Source: Ovis canadensis (taxonomy: Eukaryota; Chordata; Mammalia; Artiodactyla; Bovidae). Taken from it: a stretch of 64,000 nt of DNA. This document shows, in pieces, positions 56,616-64,000 of this stretch. How positions within the stretch are numbered: the first letter of the stretch is position 1; every line of letters starts with the position of its first letter. Made by a program: the position numbers and the translations under genes. The stretch is taken from contig NC_091262.1 in assembly GCF_042477335.2 (NCBI RefSeq), positions 74,572,001-74,636,000 of the forward strand. Reading direction: 5' to 3'. The notes under the pieces are model-generated. The model saw only the letters and a list, made by a program, of their open reading frames with translations, did no database searches and was not told the origin of the DNA.

Positions 56616-59600
56616 TTTATAAAAAGTCATGTGTGAGGTGTGTTGTGACCCATGACTTTTCTCTGATGGTGCAAAGTGAACGGTCATGTAATGAGATCTG
56701 TCATCAAAGTATCTTTCAAACTATTGTCTTTAAGAATAAATATTTCTTTAAAATATTCCTAAGTAATAAGATTCCTCCAAAAAGAACAGATTTTTCAAGT
56801 ATTTATCTAGGTCCCTAAGACCAAAACTATGTGTTTGCTGCAAGTCTACATTTTAGAGATAAAATAACTAATGCAGCAATTAATATCCAAAAGGGGGAAG
56901 GAGTGGCAGACTCTAACAGAATATGCCCTGTATACTGATATCTCAGAAACCGGTAGCAGGTAAGCTACAAGATTTGCTCTAAGTACCAGGATCAGAGGAA
57001 GACCATTTCCCAAGAACAGGATCTGACACAGACCTACCCTCTGCTTCGAAAAATGTTAATACAGGCTTTTTATACAGGAAGCATTTCTTGGAGAGAGAGA
57101 CCATAGTGTTTAAAGCAAACTCCGAAGAGTAAATATTTTAATTTTCTTCAAGAATATCCTTAAATTCATAATACTTTAAATAGTCACACTAACAAGTTAA
57201 CATAGCCACAAAAATACTCAGACAGCATCAGTATTCTTAAAGTATTTACATTTAGAATTACTTCCATGAGGAAACAGCAACGACGACAGTCAACATACAC
57301 GACGTGCTTTTCACTTGTGGTGAGAACAATTCAATGTCCAAAATAAATCGGGATGGATTAATGTAAGAGCTGAACTGGAGTCCCTACCAAATTTCGCAAT
57401 GGAAAAGCAAACAGTCCTGTTGCCAACAGTCTTGTGTGACTGGCAAATTATACAAACAACGTTAAGACAAATCCAACTAGAAATTGGAAGCTGCCATGTC
57501 ATATATACAAAATACATGGGAAACAGCAAAGTAAACATATTCTTAAAGGAGGGGCTGCGATTTCAACCCCGCCTCCCACCACCACCGCCCCGCAGCCCCG
57601 AGACACACACAGCACTAGAGATGCCCTTGAGTCAGCTAATGTCAAGTCTACAATCTCCTGAAATACATCAGAGAGCACTCTGGTGTTTTCTATGAGGCTA
57701 CGTGCTTGAAACCAAGGGGCTGACACTGGGTACAGGAGGCAAAAAAAAAAAATGTGCAACACCTGTTTTTCAAAATCACTGACATTTCAAAATATGAATT
57801 GTTGAAACTCACTTAAATTTCGTATTCCCCGCCCCAAAGAAACTAATTGTGATGTACTAGACGGCCTTCTCTATCTTTGACTTGTAGACACTACCATGAA
57901 AAGGAAATTATTTTGATTAAAACTGGCTGACTTGCAACTGTGCATATAAAGTCTATTACAGGGAGCCGAGTGCCTAGCATGATCCTGAAACTATTGAGAT
58001 AAAAATATATTGGCATTAAAGCACTCAGTTATTCTCAATGAAAAGACTGACTGTTATCTTCCAGTAAAAAGAAACAAGATTTTTTGGTAAGAGGAAAAAA
58101 AATCTTTTTTCCCCACCTTCATTATCTATACACTATCTAAACAACTTTCCTTTTTAACCTGAGACTCACAAACTTATATTTGATTTATTCAATTTGGTAC
58201 CAATGGGTACATCCAATTGATGCATCTGCAGATAACCAAGTATTACTTTGTATTTGCATAGGGCCTTTTACTTTCAAGAGGCTTAAAGAACTTTACAGAC
58301 ATTTTCTCTCATGTCTTAGGTCATGTCAAGAGGACGTGAAGGGAAGCAGGGAACAGACTGCTCGCCACAGACCACTAGCCCTGCCACAGTCCCCATGAAG
58401 CTGAGGAAAGACTCCACGAAGGTCAGAGAAAACTGAAGCAAAGCAGAGTTAAATGATTATCCTTAAGTCAGGTCACGTGGCTTTTATATATGAGATCTAA
58501 ATTAATGTTAAGATAATAAACTGTTAATCCTAAAACTACTTAGTGCAAAAGTGTGGACTTCTGGTTTAAAACTGCTGAACTCCACCTCTGCCCTGTCTCT
58601 TCTCTCTGGTGAGGGCAAGCTTGAGGCACACGACCCAACTCGACAGTACCCAAGGGTGGCAAGCGGCCCCCAAGCAGCAGGCGTAGTTGTTTGACCTGTT
58701 TGAGAATTGAACAAAGGCACCAAACCTACAGAACGGAGTTTTTAAAGGAGGTGGTTAAAAAGTTATTCCCTTAAAAACTGAAACTATTTCAACAGCATTT
58801 AAAAGTGACACACAGCAGGACCAAGAAATACTAGCTTTTTGTCTTTTTGCCATTTTAGGCACATTGCTACTTGGGAAGATTTTTTTTTTTTCTTGAGTTC
58901 TGTATTATAAAAATATTGATGTTGCATACATGTGCTTAAGTGGGAATCCAAATTGGACTCAAGCTTTACTAAAATGGAAGTCTTTGCTATGATATCTACA
59001 AAAAATATGCCATTCTATCTGTCCTAAAAGGCGAGCGCTGAGTGGACATTGTACTTGTAAACAATAGCCATCTGTGGACAGACAGGCAGGGAAACTGGGG
59101 GATCCCAATCAGCCCGAATCAAGAGAAGACGTCACCATGGCCCCTGCTGCCCTTATAACGTAAGGCAGTCTTACTGTGCTCCTGTAAGCCTGTGAGGTTC
59201 TGAAACTCACTGATGCTTCCTGATCGAGCTTGCTTACCTGGACCCTCGGGGGGATACACACACGGACTCAATGCAGCGATACATGGACATGCTCAGTCTG
59301 CCCCATGCAGAGGTCAGCCTTGAAGGCACCGTTCAGAAACACATTAGTCGAAGAGATCAGAGACCCGGAGGAGCTGGGGCTTCTGCGGGTGCCATACGGC
59401 CAGGGCTCTTGCTTGACAATGCCACCTGTTCAAGGTGTCACAGGCCTCGGGCCCACGACTAAGTGCTACATCCCACACCATCATTCACACTCGCATGCTT
59501 GCTCGCACACATGTGCACACTCCAATCATCTGAAAATCTCTGCTGTCGTAAGAAGCCTCTTCATTTACAGAGGGGGACACTGAGGCTTAGAGCTGAACGT

Positions 59601-60933
59601 CTTGGCAAAGTCACCACTTGGTAAGTCACAGACCTGGCCACACAAGCATCCTGCCAACACGCTTTACTGTGTCAGCATGGCGTAAAAGTTCGAAAAGACA
59701 CTATTAAAAAAGAAAAAAATTAAGGATATTTAACAATGGCAAAGTGTTCAAACACACACAGTTCATCCACGTAAACACCTCAGGTAAAGAGCATCTTGGT
59801 TAAAGTGACAACGAACAGATCCTTGACACTGAATCTTTCTGAGACACAAGGTTTCTGATCCCTCAGGTAGATTCTATCAAAAGCAGGAGGGCAGAAGAGA
59901 CAGCCATGGAAATTACATAATAAATCTATGCTTAATGGGACTTATAAACTCAACCTGTCAAAAAATGGGTCCATTTGCAACTCAGAGTACAGAGAAGAGG
60001 ATGATTATTTCTCCCTATACTAATTAAGTTCAATTAGATACAGTATGGAAAATATATTTAAAAGTTAAGGAGATTTTATATTTTTAAATTTGAGCATTTT
60101 TCAGTTGGATTGCTCATCACAGATACCATACCCAGCATGTTCTGTGTAAGGGAAAATGCTGGGATTGATGCAAGGGTGCCCAGAGAGCGCCCCAGAAGCA
60201 GGCTGAAGCTTCATACAGTAAACAGCCATGATTCATGTTTACTCAGGACCACGTTCTAGGTGGGCTCCATCCAGCTGGGGCCTAGTAACAAATGGTCCTC
60301 TGACGCTTCAATAGGTGGTTTTCTGAGCACTGGCCTTTCAAGTTTTTCAGCAGTAAAAAGAGAACAAGACAGCATTACACGCTACTTAACAAAATTTTAC
60401 AAATTTTAAATGTTCAGATTTTTGCTTTCTTGTAGAAAGTTTCAAGAATGAAACTGATTCAATGCCATTTTTCAAACCCCAAACTGAAAGTAGTTCTGAA
60501 ATTCAACTTCAACTTGATGACATCCCCCCATTCTAGGAAATGAGAGAGTTCACATCATGACACTTTAAATAGAGGATGCATACAAAGTCCTATGTTTTCT
60601 TCCTGCTAGATTAATCTAAAGTCAGAGATGGAGTTCTGGAGAACCATTTCCTTCTCACATCTAGGTAATGATCTGCTTAACATTAACCAAAATCAATTTT
60701 GAGAAAGTGTTCCCAAGGATTTTGGAGTAAATCCTAGCATTGCATCTATGAATATGCTCTAAGAGAAGCAAAATATTCATGGAAGCATAAAACAACTTTA
60801 CCTTTAAATAAAAATACTTTATTCATTCCTGACAGAATATCAAAATGTACATTGTTAACCAAGTAAAAATGGTGCTTCAAAATAGCTGACTAGGGCATAT
60901 TTGGAGGATTTTTGGCTAATTTCAAAAGAGTAA

Positions 60934-60985
60934 AAACCACTTTCAATCTCTCTTTCCACAAACCACTTTCAATCTCCCTTTCCAC
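60934..60985. repeat. 26-bp tandem duplication
   Basis: Units 60934-60959 and 60960-60985 start aaaccactttcaatct and differ by one base. Both lie in the presumed ATG2B 3' UTR. Confidence 0.9.
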
Positions 60986-61221
60986 ACACCCCTAATAAGC
61001 TTGCATTATACCTGCTTAAATTTGAACAAATAAACAATTATATGGGCCCCAGTTCATCATAGAATGCACATTTTCATTACACTTAGAATAAACGAAAGTT
61101 ACTACATTTGAGTTACCTTTCTTTGCCAAAAACCTTCAGACTTAGTCCTCTTTATAGTTTGTGTAACTCTGTAAATTACATGTAGAATATAGCACATGAC
61201 TTGTATTAATCTAAACACACA

Positions 61222-61244
61222 AAACACACACACACACACACACA
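61222..61244. repeat. (CA)n microsatellite
   Basis: About 11 CA units, preceded by an imperfect 'cacacaaaa' stretch, in the presumed ATG2B 3' UTR. Confidence 0.85.
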
Positions 61245-61893
61245 TAATAAAGTGCAACACAACAGAACAAGCCTGCGACATTCATGTTCTCAAACTCCCA
61301 CAGAAGGATTTTCTGAGCAAATGGAAACGACGTTCTTGACTGTGTGAACACTAAATCCAACAGACTGGGTTATTTTTTCCTCACTGATATTTATATTGAA
61401 AATCCTATTTGCTTTTCATTTTCCCTGTGGCTTCTGTCTCTCATTTTTAATGAAAGTTTCGAAGCTGTGATTCTCTTTAAACCTGGAGAAAAAGCAACTC
61501 CTTGGAGCAACGTAAATATAGTGCTTTCAAAGTACTCAAAATGTTTCTGAGCACCCTGTACTGTAAAAGGAGGTTTCCAATGACAGCTTGTCTGTAACAA
61601 GGAAGATTACAGTCATTTTAATAAAAGCAAGCATTTCACTAACTTGGCAGCAAATGCTTTACGGACTTTTGACATCAGCCACCAAACATGTCTACTGGAA
61701 AGTACCAACTAGCTCTAAAATGTCAAAAGGTTTTGGTTGCATGTTGCTTTGATACTAAATTATTTCACTAAGAAATGGTTTTGTTCCTGAGATGAGCACG
61801 ATAACAGTGAATGAGTTTCCTCTGACGTTGCCGGTGGGACCCTCTGCTCCACATCTCCCCGCCTCGTCTTCATCAAGAACCTCGTCTGAAACA

Positions 61894-62124
61894 TCAGTCA
61901 TCCCCATGGCGCCACTTCTGCGACTCGTCCTGCCGAACATCTGGTCTGATCTGGTTTCTCATGCCGCCCAGGACGTTCGATGTCGCTTCTGTGGCGACGA
62001 TCAGAGGTTTCACCACGGCCGGGGGGAGCTGGCGCAGGACTTCCCCCACGGCGCCTGTCACCCCCCGGCTCTCGTGTTCCCGAGCGGCAGTTTCATAAAT
62101 GGTCTGAGCCGTGTCTGCGATTCC
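61894..62124 (-). CDS. ATG2B: ATG2B last coding exon (C-terminal 76 residues and stop)
   Basis: Read on the minus strand, a long pyrimidine tract ending in ctttcctcag (AG 62126-62125) is followed by 76 codons and TGA at 61896-61894. The peptide begins GIADTAQTIYETAAREHESR and ends QKWRHGDD. Its middle has the highly conserved block QLPPAVVKPLIVATEATSNV and then LGGMRNQ. This is the C-terminus of ATG2 proteins, and the ending is specifically that of ATG2B rather than ATG2A. ATG2B is a roughly 2,080-residue rod-like lipid-transfer protein that moves phospholipids from the ER to the growing phagophore with WIPI4. The C-terminal part contributes to membrane and lipid-droplet binding. The rest of the gene lies beyond the right edge; no further coding exon was recognised up to 64000. 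The gene is convergent with BDKRB1, as in human. The phase of the upstream junction cannot be checked from this window. Confidence 0.94.
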   Translation of the reverse strand, partial: GIADTAQTIYETAAREHESRGVTGAVGEVLRQLPPAVVKPLIVATEATSNVLGGMRNQIRPDVRQDESQKWRHGDD

Positions 62125-62300
62125 CTGAGGAAAGAGGGGAGAGAAGGGAGTAAATCACTGCTCAGAAGACTCTCTAAATAATCTCGTAACACACTAACTA
62201 CAGAGTTCATCAAGAGCAGGTCTGTAACCAGATGGAAATCAAAGCAGAAACTGTACTTTTGAGATAACCCAGGATAATTACTTTTATGACAATTCTAAGG

Positions 62301-62428
62301 GAAAGTAGTAGTCCTTCGGTTGTGTCCAACTCTTTGTGACCCCATGGACCATAGCCCACTAGGCTCCTCTGTCCATGGAATTCTCCAGCCAAGAATACTA
62401 GAGTGGGCTGCCATTTCCTTCTCCAAAG
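62301..62428 (-). repeat. BovA SINE, truncated
   Basis: 'gttgtgtccaactctttgtg' to 'gggctgccatttccttctcc' on the reverse strand, within the ATG2B intron. SINE and gene share the same strand. Confidence 0.93.
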
Positions 62429-63150
62429 GGAAAGTAAGGGACAATTACAATTCAGCATTTTGTTGTGACACTTACGTACAGAAAATGTAGCTAGACTATA
62501 CAGTTTCACACAGGGATGTGCACGGAAATAGTTAATACTCCAAGAATAGCTTCTCTGGCACAATTAATCACTCTGGTTAAATCAAATTTAGCAAACAAAG
62601 CTTCCTGAATAAATATAATCACTAAATGAACATGGCGATAGCTCCTATGACTCAACTGCAACAGGAAAACCTAATTCTACTGAGCTCCAAAAAATAAGTT
62701 AATTAGTTTTAAATTACTGGCTATGCAGCAGAAAAGATAACTGGAACATTCAATTAAGATAAGAGACTAAATAAAACACTTTATTAAATAGAGAAAACTC
62801 TGAGAACACAAAGCAGGAACACGTTTAATAAGCAGAAATGAAGTTTTTGCAGCATTTTTCATCCTTCTTACAACAGTGTGACATGAAAATAATCATGACT
62901 GCTGAGCTTTAGAGCTGAACATGTAAATGTGTGGGTCAAGCCAGGGTGGTAAAACGTCGCACGGTTGTCACTGGTCAGTCGTCACATACGGGTTTCAAAT
63001 CTTTCCTGTTTAACTCAGGATCCCTAAGGGCCACAAAGCACTGTCCTCTTGTGACCATGTCAGTGAAGGGCATAGAGAGAAGAACTTCACACTCTCAGGG
63101 AAATTGAGGAACCTTGTCCTGGCCCCAAATCTAGTCTGCACTTTCACAAT

Positions 63151-63363
63151 CTGTGAAGTGTTAGTTGCGCAATCGTGCCTGACTCTTTGTGACACCATGG
63201 ACTGTAGCCTGCCAAGCCCCTCTGTACGCTGGATTTTCCAGGCAAGAATACCGAAGTGGGTAGCCATTCCCTCTTCAGGGGATCTTCCTGACCCAGGAAC
63301 CATCGTCTCCTGCGTCTCCTGCCCCGGCAGGCATTCTTTACTACTGCGCCACCCGGGAAGCCC
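63151..63363 (-). repeat. Bov-tA SINE
   Basis: 'gtgaagtgttagttgcgcaa' to 'actgcgccacccgggaagcc'; nearly full length, in the ATG2B intron. Confidence 0.95.
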
Positions 63364-64000
63364 AAAGTACTGCACACCCCAGTGCGGTAATATCCTGCTG
63401 CCAGCAGCCCCTGCTACGCCTCAAAGCCCAGGATCGTTTTTACAAACCTGATTTCTAACATGTCTACTGATAACTGGCCCAATCCTGACATCTACAGGAA
63501 GAGAACTGACAGGTAACCAGCTCTCTTTATTCTCCCGACTAAATCTCTTTTTAAAGAGAGGTGACCAATGGCCTTGCCTTTATTTAGCCATTAATACACA
63601 GCTTTACTTCAGTGGTCTTCCTGCATTTGGAACCACAGAGGTTACTTTCGTTAGGTAAAAGACTGTCCTAAGGCACTTCTGTCTGTCGGAATACGACAGG
63701 GGAAAATATCATTAATGAAATCCTAATACACAAATAATAAGTAAAATTGTTAGGGGAAGCACACTGATTAAAACCGCCCACCCTGGCCAGGCACCATGGT
63801 AACCATTTGCATGAGTTGTTTTATGACAGGAGATCCTGATAAGGAATACAGAACTAATAAGCCACCACCAACTGGAAGAGTTCAGGAAAGGTCTAAAGGA
63901 GACACCATGTGTCCGTCCACTTCCCAGAATCCCTCTCGCTAGCATTCGTCTTGGCTGAGTGATGTGTGTGCCACCAGGAAAGACTCTGAATTAGAATGAT

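Larger units (their letters stand above)
56616..61893 (-). other. ATG2B: Presumed ATG2B 3' UTR (and possibly some downstream flank)
   Basis: This stretch follows the ATG2B stop on the minus strand. Over roughly 5.3 kb I see no Bov-tA, CHR or BovB element, whereas most of the rest of the window has about one per kilobase. It is AT-rich with no credible coding frame. Minus-strand poly(A) hexamers occur at 61622-61617 (ATTAAA), 60823-60818 (AATAAA), 58189-58184 (AATAAA) and 57142-57137 (ATTAAA). Human ATG2B has a multi-kilobase 3' UTR, so a long UTR ending between about 58.2 and 57.1 kb is the favoured reading. The exact end is inference. It also holds a (CA)n tract near 61222-61244 and a 26-bp tandem duplication at 60934-60985. 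Confidence 0.6.
62125..64000 (-). other. ATG2B: ATG2B last intron (part)
   Basis: This stretch lies upstream of the last ATG2B coding exon in transcript sense. It is AT-rich, has no recognisable ATG2-like coding block in any minus frame, and contains two Bov-tA SINEs (62301-62428 and 63151-63363). It is therefore taken as intron running off the window edge. Confidence 0.75.

Noticed and set aside
61792-62181. 129-codon plus-strand open frame at 61.8-62.2 kb
   Set aside because: It overlaps the ATG2B last exon on the opposite strand and runs through its splice site; shadow frame.
1-64000. CRISPR arrays, operons, phage or integrative elements
   Set aside because: The sequence is vertebrate nuclear DNA with introns and ruminant retroposons. 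No regularly spaced short repeats or bacterial gene organisation were seen.

Overview
The window is genomic DNA of a ruminant, most likely a bovid (cattle, sheep or goat). It has intron-containing GPCR genes and many ruminant-specific repeats: Bov-tA SINEs, CHR-type tRNA-Glu SINEs, and BovB (RTE-type) LINE pieces encoding reverse transcriptase remnants. Only a small fraction codes for protein. The genes identify it as the bradykinin receptor locus, in the order BDKRB2 (+), BDKRB1 (+), ATG2B (-). This matches the human chromosome 14 order from established knowledge. Layout: 1-5937 is BDKRB2 intron 1, with the gene's first exon probably upstream of the window. It contains a CpG-dense patch near 3.0-3.2 kb with a perfect NRF1-type palindrome. 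Exon 2 (5938-6045) carries the start codon and 24 N-terminal codons. Intron 2 runs 6046-9437. Exon 3 (9438-10527) encodes the rest of a 387-residue receptor, followed by a 3' UTR region with candidate poly(A) signals at 11488 and 13053. From about 13 to 29 kb is intergenic DNA. It holds a nested array of an L1 3' end interrupted by an endogenous-retrovirus-type solo LTR and a BovB element. A promoter-like cluster near 29.28-29.43 kb is a candidate BDKRB1 first exon region. The single coding exon of BDKRB1 is 38981-40042 (353 residues). Its 3' flank has been reworked by a BovB piece and an MLT1-type LTR that supplies an AATAAA. From about 40.7 to 56.6 kb is a SINE-rich spacer. From 56.6 to 62.3 kb ruminant repeats almost vanish; this is interpreted as the long ATG2B 3' UTR on the minus strand, leading to the last ATG2B coding exon (62124-61894) and then its last intron. 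Function: BDKRB2 and BDKRB1 are tandem paralogues. In this family B2 is the constitutive bradykinin/kallidin receptor and B1 the inducible receptor for des-Arg kinins, both coupling through Gq/Gi. ATG2B is an unrelated convergent neighbour, a lipid-transfer protein of autophagosome growth. No CRISPR, operon or novel gene system is present. The most interesting signals are lineage-specific details: a short BDKRB2 tail, a six-arginine run in BDKRB1 intracellular loop 2, the intron 1 CpG/NRF1 patch, and the rebuilt BDKRB1 3' end. SINE/LINE boundaries were read by eye and should be taken as plus or minus 10-20 bases.
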